Shown here piece after piece: positions 12,501-21,959 of a DNA stretch of 64,000 bases. Source of the stretch: Cheilinus undulatus (lineage: Eukaryota; Chordata; Actinopteri; Labriformes; Labridae); contig NW_024571680.1 in NCBI RefSeq assembly GCF_018320785.1, positions 51,001-115,000 on the forward strand, in the 5' to 3' direction. The position numbers and the translations under genes were made by a program. The notes under the pieces are model-generated. The model ran no database searches and was not told the origin of the DNA. It saw only the letters and a list, made by a program, of their open reading frames with translations. Every line of letters begins with the position of its first letter. Position 1 is the first letter of the stretch.

Positions 12501-15500
12501 TGGCTGAACTGTGCGTGCGCACAAAGAAAATAATAATAATAATAAAAATAACAAACATATATTAATAGAAGGATACAGAAATTAGGTCCTCTGAGTCTGG
12601 CCCTGTAGCATCTATATTACCAGCACAAAAAAGTGAACAGTTGTGGATGCCAGTCCTCTGAGGCAAAAAGACAGGTTAGCGTCCGTTTTAGTTTTCTGTA
12701 TCAATGGTATTCTTCACTCAGGTCATAGCCTCGTCCGGATTTAGGAATTCCTTGTCCTCTCCCTTGAATGAAATGCGGAGTCGAGCCGGGAATAAAATCC
12801 CATAGCGGATGTCTCATCGGCCTCGAAGTGGGTTCCTGATGTTGTTGAACGCAGCCCGGGCCTTGGCAACACTCTCGGTGTAATCAGGGAAGATGGATAT
12901 CTGTTCTCCTTGGTACCGGAGCGGAGCTTGCTCCCGGGCGCGGCGTAGCACGTCTACACAGTCCTGGTAATAGTGAAGCCTGGCAATAATAACCCGGGGC
13001 TTGCCATGCTTACTCTGCCCCATGCCTTGGTGTGAGCGGTCGATCAGGATATCTTTATCCAGGGCCAGGGCCTCCTTCAGTAGCTTAGAAATGGAGGCAG
13101 CGGAGCTCGAGTCTGGTCCCTCCTTCACACCCACAATGCGGATATTATTTCTCCGCTGCCTACCCTCCAAACCCTCGTTTTTCGTCTTTACCTGAGCCAC
13201 CTCCGCTTTAAGTTTGACGACTTCTGCCTGTAACGTAGCGACCTCATCTGTCCATGTGGAAAGTCCCGTCTCCATGTCGGTGATGGTGGCTTTCATTTTG
13301 TCTACTTCAGAGCGGATAGCTGCAGCATTGTTAACAATTTTAGACTTAACCTCTATCCGCTCGTTCTTCAGTAAGTCGAAGTCTTCAGCGAACGTTTGTT
13401 TCAGCTCAGTTCTGATGATGCCAGAAATGTCCGCTCTTAATGAAGACAGAATGTCCGCTTTCAGACCCTCGGCGTCCATCGATGACTCTGACCGTGGAGA
13501 GGATGGTTGAGTGCCGCGGTTTGCTGTTGTCAACACCGAGGTGTAGCTAGGCCTTGAGCTTGAGTTTCCAGTATTTGTAATTACGGAGTTTGGCGGCTGC
13601 TGCCATTACCTGCACTGTTCCAGACTTGCTCCAGTGTATTTTGAATACTTAGACTAATTTTATTTGCATTAAATGCGCAGTAAAAATGTGTTTTTGTAAA
13701 GGTTAGGCGGAAGCTTGTCTCAAACACCTCCTACTCCATTGTCGCCTCACTAGCGCCCCCCGAAGTGTCATCATTTGGGGATGCTTTGCTGCAGCAGGAC
13801 CTGGCCAGCTCACCATCATAGAATCTACCATGAATTCTGTCGTGTATCAGAGGGTGCTTGAGGAACATGTGAGACCATCTGCAACATGACAGTGACCCAA
13901 AACATCCCAGTAAATCCACCAAGGACTGGCTGACAACTAAGAAAAGGAGAGTCCTGGAATGGCCGACTCAAAGCCCAGATCTTAACCCCACTGAGATGCT
14001 GTGGGGTGACTTGAAACGGGCTGTACATGCAAGAAAACCCTCAAACATCTCACAGCTGAAAGAATTCTGTGTTGAGGAGTGGGGCAAACTTTCCTCAGAC
14101 CGATGTCAGAGACTGGTAAACGGCTACAAGAAGCGTCTCACTGAAGTTATCTCAGCCAAAGGGGGTAACACCAGCTCTTAGGGGGTAGGGTGTCCCAACT
14201 TCCTCCTCAGTTAGAATACGTATCCTTGTTGATATCTTTTGTGTAATGAGTTAAAAAGGTGAATTTTTGTTGTTTACCTGCAGTTAAATCACTTTCTTTA
14301 CCTGAGTGAGAAATAAAACAAGATTAGACATCGATATGTGAACATTTCTTAATAATGAACTGAATGTTTAATGGGGTGTCCTAATTCTTCACGACTGTAT
14401 TTCCTGTCTGGTTCTAGAAATTAGAGAGCAGAGACTCAGACAGTGGGGGAGGGGCCCTGGAACCCTGAGAGGCCCCTGTAGGACCCTATAGGCCCCTACA
14501 ACGTTGACCTTTGACCTTGTCATAGCTGAGCCCTGGCTGTAATATTCTAATAGTAATAATTCTGGAAAAACCAGGATGAAGAGGACAACAAAGGGTTAAA
14601 AGGACAGACTCACCAGGAGGGAGTTTTTTCTTTGGGAGGCAAAGAGCGCCAGAACACCGGGAGAGGCCATGACCTGTAAGACCAGAACGACCTGGATGAA
14701 GTTTGATTTAAGAGCCAATGACAGAGCCAGAACAGAGCATGTGACGGACAGGAGCCAATCAGTGAGCATGTAACTGAGAGGAGCTGAAAATTAACGTTTA
14801 GGTAGGAGCCAATGAGAGGGCACTAAAGGAGCCAGAGCAGGATCAGAGCAAGATTCTTCTCATCATAAACTCAGAGTCAGATATAAAACAAGATTCTTCT
14901 CATCATAAACTCGGTCAGATATGAAACAAGATTCTTCTCATCATAAACTCACAGTCAGATATGAAACAAGATTCTTCTCATCATAAACTCACAGTCAGAT
15001 ATGAAACAAGATTCTTCTCATCATAAACTCACAGTCAGATATGAAACAAGATTCTTCTCATCATAAACTCAGAGTCAGATATGAAACAAGATTCTTCTCA
15101 TCATAAACTCAGAGTCAGATATGAAACAAGATTCTTCTCATCATAAACTCACAGTCAGATATGAAACAAGATTCTTCTCATCATAAACTCACAGTCAGAT
15201 ATGAAACAAGATTCTTCTCATCATAAACTCACAGTCAGATATGAAACAAGATTCTTCTCATCATAAACTCAGAGTCAGATATGAAACAAGATTCTTCTCA
15301 TCATAAACTCAGAGTCAGATATGAAACAAGATTCTTCTCATCATAAACTCAGAGTCAGATATGAAACAAGATTCTTCTCATCATAAACTCAGAGTCAGAT
15401 ATAAAACAAGATTCTTCTCATCATAAACTCACAGTCAGATATGAAACAAGATTCTTCTCATCATAAACTCAGAGTCAGATATGAAACAAGATTCTTCTCA

Positions 15501-18500
15501 TCATAAACTCAGAGTCAGATATGAAACAAGATTCTTCTCATCATAAACTCGGTCAGATATGAAACAAGATTCTTCTCATCATAAACTCAGAGTCAGATAT
15601 GAAACAAGATTCTTCTCATCATAAACTCAGAGTCAGATATGAAACAAGATTCTTCTCATCATAAACTCACAGTCAGATATAAAACAAGATTCTTCTCATC
15701 ATAAACTCAGAGTCAGATATGAAACAAGATTCTTCTCATCATAAACTCAGAGTCAGATATGAAACAAGATTCTTCTCATCATAAACTCAGAGTCAGATAT
15801 GAAACAAGATTCTTCTCATCATAAACTCAGAGTCAGATATAAAACAAGATTCTTCTCATCATACACTCACAGTCAGATATGAAACAAGATTCTTCTCATC
15901 ATAAACTCAGAGTCAGATATGAAACAAGATTCTTCTCATCATAAACTCAGAGTCAGATATGAAACAAGATTCTTCTCATCATAAACTCAGAGTCAGATAT
16001 AAAACAAGATTCTTCTCATCATAAACTCGGTCAGATATGAAACAAGATTCTTCTCATCATAAACTCAGAGTCAGATATAAAACAAGATTCTTCTCATCAT
16101 AAACTCAGAGTCAGATATAAAACAAGATTCTTCTCATCATAAACTCACAGTCAGATATGAAACATGATTCTTCTCATCATAAACTCAGAGTCAGATATGA
16201 AACAAGATTCTTCTCATCATAAACTCAGAGTCAGATATGAAACAAGATTCTTCTCATCATAAACTCACAGTCAGATATGAAACAAGATTCTTCTCATCAT
16301 AAACTCACAGTCAGATATGAAACAAGATTCTTCTCATCATAAACTCACAGTCAGATATAAAACAAGATTCTTCTCATCATAAACTCACAGTCAGATATAA
16401 AACAAGATTCTTCTCATCATAAACTCACAGTCAGATATAAAACAAGATTCTTCTCATCATAAACTCACAGTCAGATGTGAAACAAGATTCTTCTCATCAT
16501 AAACTCAGAGTCAGATATGAAACAAGATTCTTCTCATCATAAACTCACAGTCAGATATGAAACAAGATTCTTCTCATCATAAACTCAGAGTCAGATATGA
16601 AACAAGATTCTTCTCATCATAAACTCACAGTCAGATATGAAACAAGATTCTTCTCATCATAAACTCAGAGTCAGATATGAAACAAGATTCTTCTCATCAT
16701 AAACTCAGAGTCAGATATGAAACAAGATTCTTCTCATCATAAACTCACAGTCAGATATGAAACAAGATTCTTCTCATCATAAACTCAGAGTCAGATATGA
16801 AACAAGATTCTTCTCATCATAAACTCACAGTCAGATATGAAACAAGATTCTTCTCATCATAAACTCAGAGTCAGATATAAAACAAGATTCTTCTCATCAT
16901 AAACTCACAGTCAGATATGAAACAAGATTCTTCTCATCATAAACTCAGAGTCAGATATGAAACAAGATTCTTCTCATCATAAACTCACAGTCAGTTATAA
17001 AACAAGATTCTTCTCATCATAAACTTAGAGTCAGATATGAAACAAGATTCTTCTCATCATAAACTCACAGTCAGATATGAAACAAGATTCTTCTCATCAT
17101 AAACTCAGAGTCAGATATGAAACAAGATTCTTCTCATCATAAACTCACAGTCAGATATGAAACAAGATTCTTCTCATCATAAACTCACAGTCAGATATGA
17201 AACAAGATTCTTCTCATCATAAACTCACAGTCAGATATGAAACAAGATTCTTCTCATCATTAACTCAGAGTCAGATATGAAACAAGTTTCTTCTCATCAT
17301 AAACTCACAGTCAGATATGAAACAAGATTCTTCTCATCATAAACTCACAGTCAGATATGAAACAAGATTCTTCTCATCATTAACTCAGAGTCAGATATGA
17401 AACAAGATTCTTCTCATCATAAACTCAGAGTCAGATATGAAACAAGATTCTTCTCATCATAAACTCACAGTCAGATATGAAACAAGATTCTTCTCATCAT
17501 AAACTCACAGTCAGATATGAAACAAGATTTTTCTCATCATAAACTCACAGTCAGATATGAAACAAGATTTTTCTCATCATAAACTCACAGTCAGATATGA
17601 AACAAGATTTTTCTCATCATAAACTCACAGTCAGATATGAAACAAGATTCTTCTCATCATTAACTCAGAGTCAGATATGAAACAAGATTCTTCTCATCAT
17701 AAACTCAGAGTCAGATATGAAACAAGATTCTTCTCATCATAAACTCACAGTCAGATATGAAACAAGATTTTTCTCATCATAAACTCACAGTCAGATATGA
17801 AACAAGATTCTTCTCATCATAAACTCAGAGTCAGATATGAAACAAGATTCTTCTCATCATAAACTCACAGTCAGATATGAAACAAGATTCTTCTCATCAT
17901 AAACTCACAGTCAGATATGAAACAAGATTTTTCTCATCATAAACTCACAGTCAGATATGAAACAAGATTCTTCTCATCATAAACTCACAGTCAGATATGA
18001 AACAAGATTTTTCTCATCATAAACTCACAGTCAGATATGAAACAAGATTTTTCTCATCATAAACTCACAGTCAGATATGAAACAAGATTTTTCTCATCAT
18101 AAACTCACAGTCAGATATGAAACAAGATTCTTCTCTTCACTCTGACTGTTACTCATTTTTATCTCTTAACTTTTTAGTTTAGCGTGAATACATTTTTTCC
18201 TCTCTGACTTTATTCCCTCTCACTGCTTTGACTCTCACGGGCCTCCGTACATGACTCAACAGGTAAACGCAGTAGGACAGCCCATGGATCACTGATTTAT
18301 TGATCAGCTGTAGTCCTTCTCTTAGGCCCTGACTGATCAGGTATCGATAAGAGGATCGATACTCACCAGCCCCCCCCACAACGGGGTCCTGGTCGTGCTC
18401 AGAGCCGTGTCTTTGCGGAAAACCGCGTCCATGAACCCACAGACCACACAGAGACCTGAACAGGCTATCTGGAGGATCCCGAGGACCAGCACGCTCCTCT

Positions 18501-18531
18501 GGTTGAAGATGAAGTACCGGTACCGGTCCAT
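2608..18531 (-). CDS. Small four-pass membrane protein gene, six coding exons, 222 aa (gene not identified)
   Basis: Spliced gene assembled from exons 18531-18367, 14673-14614, 6612-6481, 3979-3833, 2882-2825 and 2714-2608; all boundaries are GT-AG and phases agree (669 nt including TAA). The protein has four hydrophobic segments at about residues 14-36, 52-71, 76-99 and 130-152. A short acidic stretch (GEEDEDVF) follows TM3 and a Cys-rich juxtamembrane motif (LPCCGCYD), a possible palmitoylation site, follows TM4. The cytoplasmic tail is acidic (EEEE) and ends in LPPYSRLT, a PY-like motif of the kind bound by Nedd4-type WW domains. The layout resembles small tetraspan families such as FAM189/ENTREP or TMEM255, but I cannot assign a symbol. 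Introns carry a 40-bp array, a Tc1/LINE nest, a 72-bp array and an AT-rich array. Confidence 0.85.
2825..2882 (-). CDS. Four-pass membrane protein, exon 5
   Basis: 58-nt exon (19 codons plus 1 nt) reading ETLVPHCDPGDTEMVCTWR. It is preceded by a TTTCAG acceptor and followed by a GTAAGG donor. It joins in frame to exons 4 (phase 0) and 6 (phase 1). Confidence 0.85.
2935..3305. repeat. 35-bp AT-rich minisatellite in intron 4 of the membrane gene
   Basis: About ten copies of a 35-bp unit containing CCCACTATTATCATC followed by ATAAATATTATT. The copies decay on the right. It lies only about 50 nt upstream of the exon 5 acceptor, in intron 4. Confidence 0.9.
3460..3785. repeat. Trinucleotide AAT/ATT simple-sequence tract
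   Basis: Degenerate (AAT)n, with a run of about ten perfect units near 3499-3530, then mixed AAT, ATT and CAA triplets. It lies in intron 4, just downstream of the exon 4 donor. Apparent reading frames here are poly-Ile/Asn artefacts. Confidence 0.85.
3833..3979 (-). CDS. Four-pass membrane protein, exon 4 (TM4)
   Basis: 147-nt phase-0 exon (49 codons) starting TFVLHRMVKGAN and carrying the fourth hydrophobic segment and the Cys-rich LPCCGCYD motif. The acceptor is TGTGCTCAG and the donor is GTGAGA. Confidence 0.88.
4316..6285. repeat. 72-bp minisatellite with perfect palindromes, intron 3 of the membrane gene
   Basis: About 2 kb of a roughly 70-75-bp unit alternating an AAAGGACTACAGTAGTCC module with an AAACCTGATCAAAGGATC... 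GACCAGGACCAGACTAC module. GGACTACAGTAGTCC is an inverted repeat (7-bp arms, 1-nt loop), so most units can form a small hairpin or cruciform. The left 600 bp is less regular, with extra copies of the palindromic module; the right part is homogeneous. The array lies between exon 4 and exon 3. Confidence 0.93.
6481..6612 (-). CDS. Four-pass membrane protein, exon 3 (TM3)
   Basis: 132-nt phase-0 exon (44 codons) with the third hydrophobic segment (VSVMVAAAGLSCAAAALIFG) and the acidic GEEDEDVF loop. The acceptor is TCCTCAG and the donor is GTAACC. It is flanked on both sides by copies of the same 72-bp repeat family. Confidence 0.88.
6613..7074. other. Intron 2 sequence without recognised features
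   Basis: About 460 bp between exon 3 and an orphan minisatellite unit. It is unique-looking sequence with no supported gene, RNA or repeat. Confidence 0.5.
7075..7130. repeat. Orphan unit of the 72-bp minisatellite
   Basis: A single unit (GATCAAAGGATCAGAGATGG, then GACCAGGACCAGACTACAGG and AGTCCAGTCAAAGGA) matches the array at 4316-6285. It is about 790 bp away from that array, on the other side of exon 3, and abuts the left end of the Tc1-like element. Confidence 0.9.
7513..8095 (+). pseudogene. Tc1-like transposase, N-terminal half
   Basis: Open for 194 codons from ATG 7513, starting MVRSKELSED. Two helix-turn-helix paired-like domains are visible (about residues 5-60 and 70-125), with the GRPSK linker, then the first catalytic Asp in LWTDESKIELFG and the HGGGSLM motif. 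The frame then runs into the inserted LINE. No intact product is possible. Confidence 0.9.
8081..8095. repeat. Left copy of the LINE target-site duplication
   Basis: GAAGTCTCATGATTT here matches GAAGTGTCATCATTT at 13762-13776 in 13 of 15 positions. The two copies bracket the LINE inside the transposase reading frame. Confidence 0.75.
8310..12072 (-). pseudogene. LINE ORF2 (endonuclease-reverse transcriptase), frameshifted
   Basis: The first block (12072-10036, 678 codons) begins with an apurinic-type endonuclease: SWNVKSLN, LQETHL (catalytic Glu), GGDANCVL (Asp) and SDHGPL (Ser-Asp-His). RT begins about residue 480 (RGKSPGPDGFP, SYRPISLLN, SFDAEKAFD). The frame breaks at a T6 run near 10151-10156 and resumes in 10219-9533 with QRGTRQGCP and the SLYADDLLLY active-site box. 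Further breaks occur near an A8 run at about 9541-9549 and near 9125; the remainder continues through 9393-9121 and 9140-8718 to a C-terminal CDRCKQ segment with an internal stop. Confidence 0.88.
12814..13536 (-). pseudogene. LINE ORF1 (L1 ORF1p-like, coiled coil plus RRM)
   Basis: 240 codons from ATG 13536. Residues about 25-130 form a heptad-rich coiled coil, followed by the RRM-like core with RRNNIRIVGV and PRVIIARLHYYQD, and a C-terminal domain with ISIFPDYTESV. This is the architecture of L1-type ORF1 RNA-binding chaperones. It ends at a TGA after NPLRGR; the same frame continues for about 35 more plausible codons (RYGILFPARLRISF), so the stop looks like a CGA-to-TGA change. Confidence 0.85.
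13762..13776. repeat. Right copy of the LINE target-site duplication
   Basis: GAAGTGTCATCATTT pairs with 8081-8095 (13 of 15 identical). The transposase frame resumes immediately after it (TTTGGGGATGC, coding for the conserved WGCF that follows the SLM motif). Confidence 0.75.
13777..14181 (+). pseudogene. Tc1-like transposase, C-terminal half, with a small deletion
   Basis: Continues the transposase after the LINE: GCFAAAGPGQLTIIES, then VRPS. About a dozen codons expected before the second catalytic Asp are missing and the frame changes. It then reads LQHDSDPKH (second Asp) and NPTEMLWGDLKR (Glu of the DDE triad) up to a TAG at 14179-14181. The deletion alone would inactivate the enzyme, independent of the LINE. 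Confidence 0.85.
14614..14673 (-). CDS. Four-pass membrane protein, exon 2
   Basis: 60-nt phase-0 exon reading VMASPGVLALFASQRKNSLL, most of the second hydrophobic segment. The acceptor is TCTTACAG and the donor is GTGAGT. Confidence 0.87.
14845..18135. repeat. 40-bp minisatellite in intron 1 of the membrane gene
   Basis: About 82 head-to-tail copies of a 40-bp unit: AACAAGATTCTTCTCATCAT, then AAACTCACAGTCAGATATGA. Copies are very homogeneous. Main variants are CACAG/CAGAG, ATGAAAC/ATAAAAC, a recurrent 4-bp deletion (CTCGGTC, near 14910, 15550 and 16027), and GATTTTTCTC and ATTAACTC copies clustered at 17.2-18.1 kb. The array fills nearly all of intron 1. Confidence 0.97.
18367..18531 (-). 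CDS. Four-pass membrane protein, exon 1 (start codon, TM1)
   Basis: 165-nt exon from ATG 18531, starting MDRYRYFIFNQRSVLVLG, with TM1 and the short extracellular RKDTALSTTRTP loop. It ends in a G8 run followed by CTG and a GTGAGT donor. This Met is the first in the frame and is followed directly by the polar N-terminus expected of a small tetraspan, so it was chosen as start. Confidence 0.87.
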
Positions 18532-18917
18532 GTCCCGGTGTTAACCCGCTACCAGGCCACGGTTCACGGTCGATGTGTGCCCTCGGTCGGGATAGTCAAA
18601 CTTCAGCTTCCGGTGATTGTAGGACGATTTGAGTGCCTGTCAGAGACAGAAACATGAGTCCTGGAGGTAAAGGTGTTCCTGAGACCTAGACTACATGTCC
18701 GGTGATAGCAGAGAGCCCGGTGTTCCCGGTAATCCTGGAAATCTCCTGTGGCGAGGCTCTTCCGGGCAGTGGGTTGGTCTCGTTGTTTCAGCAGGTAGGA
18801 GGTTCATCATTAACCTGGACCAGGGGAGAGAGGGATATTTGAGCCCTGCGTCTGGACTGACAGGCAAACGAGGCCCCGCCCCTCCTACTGGGGTTTGAAA
18901 ACCTTTAACCGGCAACA
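18532..18917. other. 5' flank of the membrane protein gene
   Basis: About 390 bp of moderately CpG-containing unique sequence upstream of the start codon, probably 5' UTR and promoter. No TATA box or other definite element is seen. The overlapping short frames on both strands look like chance. Confidence 0.4.
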
Positions 18918-21118
18918 CTAGGCCAGATACCAGACTCTCTTTAGAGATCCATTTAGACCAGATACCAGACTCTCTTTAGTGATCCATTTAGACCAGATAC
19001 CAGACTCTCATTAGAGATCCATTTAGACCAGATACCAGACTCTCTTTAGTGATCCATTTAGACCAGATACCAGACTCTCATTAGTGATCCATTTAGACCA
19101 GATACCAGACTCTCTTTAGAGATCCATTTAGACCAGATACAAGACTCTCTTTAAAGATCCATTTAGACCAGATACCAGACTCTCTTTAGAGATCCATTTA
19201 GACCAGATACCAGACTCTCATTAGAGATCCATTTAGACCAGATACCAGACTCTCTTTAAAGATCCATTTAGACCAGATACCAGACTCTCATTAGAGATCC
19301 ATTTAGACCAGATACCAGACTCTCATTAGAGATCCATTTAGACCAGATACCAGACTCTCTTTAGTGATCAATTTAGACCAGATACCAGACTCTCATTAAA
19401 GATCCATTTAGACCAGATACCAGACTCTCATTACAGATCCATTTAGACCAGATACCAGACTCTCTTTAGAGATCCATTTAGACCAGATACCAGACTCTCT
19501 TTAGTGATCCATTTAGACCAGATACCAGACTCTCTTTAGTGATCCATTTAGACCAGATACCAGACTCTCTTTAGAGATCCATTTAGACCAGATACCAGAC
19601 TCTCATTAGAGATCCATTTAGACCAGATACCAGATTCTCTTTAGAGATCCATTTAGACCAGATACCAGACTCTCATTAGAGATCCATTTAGACCAGATAC
19701 CAGACTCTCATTAGAGATCCATTTAGACCAGATACCAGACTCTCTTTAGAGATCCATTTAGACCAGATACCAGACTCTCATTAGTGATCCATTTAGACCA
19801 GATACCAGACTCTCATTAGAGATCCATTTAGACCAGATACCAGACTCTCTTTAGTGATCCATTAAGCCCAGATACCAGACTCTCATTAGTGATCCATTTA
19901 GACCAGATACCAGACTCTCATTAGAGATCAATTTAGACCAGATACCAGACTCTCATTAGAGATCCATTTAGACCAGATACCAGACTCTCTTTAGAGATCC
20001 ATTTAGACCAGATACCAGACTCTCATTAGTGATCCATTTAGACCAGATACCAGACTCTCATTAGAGATCAATTTAGACCAGATACCAGACTCTCATTAGT
20101 GATCCATTTAGACCAGATACCAGACTCTCATTAGAGATCCATTTAGACCAGATACCAGACTCTCTTTAGAGATCCATTTAGACCAGATACCAGACTCTCA
20201 TTAGAGATCCATTTAGACCAGATACCAGACTCTCTTTAAAGATCCATTTAGACCAGATACCAGACTCTCTTTAGTGATCCATTTAGACCAGATACCAGAC
20301 TCTCATTAGAGATCCATTTAGACCAGATACCAGACTCTCATTAGTGATCCATTTAGACCAGATACCAGACTCTCATTAGAGATCCATTTAGAGCAGATAC
20401 CAGACTCTCATTAGTGATCCATTTAGACCAGATACAAGACTCTCATAAGAGATCCATTTAGACCAGATACCAGACTCTCTTTAGTGATCCATTTAGACCA
20501 GATACCAGACTCTCATTAGTGATCCATTTAGACCAGATACCAGACTCTCATTAGAGATCCATTTAGACCAGATACCAGACTCTCTTTAGAGATCCATTTA
20601 GACCAGATACCAGACTCTCATTAGAGATCCATTTAGACCAGATACCAGACTCTCTTTAAAGATCCTTTTAGACCAGATACCAGACTCTCTTTAGTGATCC
20701 ATTTAGACCAGATACCAGACTCTCATTAGAGATCCATTTAGACCAGATACCAGACTCTCTTTAGTGATCCATTTAGACCAGATACCAGACTCTCATTAGT
20801 GATCCATTTAGACCAGATACCAGACTCTCTTTAGAGATCCATTTAGACCAGATACCAGACTCTCATTAGAGATCCATTTAGACCAGATACCAGACTCTCT
20901 TTAGTGATCCATTTAGACCAGATACCAGACTCTCTTTAGTGATCCATTTAGACCAGATACCAGACTCTCTTTAGTGATCCATTTAGACCAGATACCAGAC
21001 TCTCTTTAGTGATCCATTTAGACCAGATACCAGACTCTCTTTAAAGATCCATTTAGACCAGATACCAGACTCTCTTTAGAGATCCATTTAGACCAGATAC
21101 CAGACTCTCTTTAGTGAT
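18918..21118. repeat. 35-bp minisatellite between the membrane gene and SETD7
   Basis: About 62 copies of a 35-bp unit: ATTTAGACCAGATACCAGAC, then TCTCTTTAGAGATCC. Three two-state positions vary independently (TCTC[T/A]TTA[G/A][A/T]GATCC), so each copy carries a short haplotype. The array ends about 50 bp from the SETD7 poly(A) signal. Confidence 0.97.
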
Positions 21119-21164
21119 AAAAAAACTAATGAAAACTTTAAGTGCTCATTCGTTTAATTGTCCT

Positions 21165-21170
21165 TTTATT
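21165..21170 (-). promoter_or_regulatory. SETD7 poly(A) signal
   Basis: AATAAA on the minus strand, about 600 nt after the SETD7 stop codon. It implies a 3' UTR of roughly 0.6 kb (about 21150-21766) that stops just short of the 35-bp array. Confidence 0.6.
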
Positions 21171-21766
21171 TAAGTCCAGTATTTCAGCAGATCCTTTAGT
21201 CCATCGGTGACTCGGTTCATCAGGTTAAAACTCTTTGGTGGAAGCAGAAACTCCAGACTTTACTCTGTGGTACAGTTTATTTGATGTGGTACATTTCTGT
21301 GGTGAAATATCATTCAGGATGAGTTTAGAAAAGTCTAACCAAGTCATAGTCTTAGAAAACCTCTGAAATAATCCGTTATTGAGATGAACCTTTAATATTT
21401 CATGTGAATAGATCCAGAATAGTTTAAGATAAATGGACTGAGATGCTGCATTAGTCTCTATAAAAACATTTAAAAGGATGAAATAAAGACCGAGCCCTGA
21501 TCAGAAAGCTGCCATCTAACTGAGCAGACATAACTGAGGGAAACTAAATTATTCTGACAGTATGTCAGTACTTTATGAGAACCAAATACTAAATCTTTAT
21601 TCATGTGAAATCTGATGATGAAGAAGGCCACAGAGGTCAAATCAGACTGAGCAGCATCCAGAGAAATGTCTGCCATGTTTTGGTTTGTTGCATAGTTCTG
21701 GAGTAGTCCTGAAAGGTCCTCAAAAAAGGGGGGCCTTTTATTGTCCACAGACTTTCACCACAGCTC

Positions 21767-21959
21767 CTACTGTCCACTGGGGGGCGCCTGTCTCTGTTGG
21801 AAGTCCTTCAGCTCCAGTTTGTACCAATCAGGGGCCTCAGGGCCGTTTTTCCCCTCTGCATCATGATCATAACCATAAGAAACAGTCAGCTCCTCATCCT
21901 TCTGCACAGCCCGCAGCGTTCGGATGCACTTGATAGGCCCAAAGCGGGGGTGGACAAAC
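21767..21959 (-). CDS. setd7: SETD7 exon 8 (last)
   Basis: Encodes FVHPRFGPIKCIRTLRAV, the post-SET region with catalytic Tyr335 (SYGYDH) and Trp352, then a short divergent tail ending RQAPPSGQ and TAG. The acceptor is GTGTCCAG. Confidence 0.96.

Larger units (their letters stand above)
8096..13761 (-). mobile_element. Near full-length L1/Tx1-type LINE inserted in the Tc1 element
   Basis: A 5.67-kb minus-strand non-LTR retrotransposon with ORF1 (13536-12814) and ORF2 (12072 to about 8310: endonuclease, reverse transcriptase, C-terminal Cys-rich region). The 3' end lies at 8096, with AATAAA on the minus strand near 8108 and no long poly(A). ORF content and order fit the L1/Tx1 group of fish LINEs (family assignment from ORF1 type and RT motifs, not from a search). 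Frameshifts and stops show it is dead. Confidence 0.88.
7131..14397 (+). mobile_element. Tc1-like DNA transposon, interrupted by a LINE
   Basis: The terminal inverted repeats are visible: GTGAAAAAATTAGGACACCC on the left, and the complement of the right end reads CAGTCGTGAAGAATTAGGAC. On the right the element is followed by TA (14398-14399), as expected for a Tc1 target duplication; the left TA is degraded. Without the inserted LINE the element is about 1.59 kb, the usual Tc1 size. Its transposase lies in two halves (7513-8095 and about 13777-14181). It sits in intron 2 of the membrane gene. Confidence 0.9.

Noticed and set aside
18691-18918. Two frames of 67-75 codons on opposite strands upstream of the membrane gene
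   Set aside because: Palindromic-like proline/glycine-rich composition from GC content; no splice or domain support.
14845-21118. Regular short repeats that could suggest a CRISPR array
   Set aside because: The copies are head-to-tail with no unique spacers, and the DNA is vertebrate with spliced genes. These are minisatellites.
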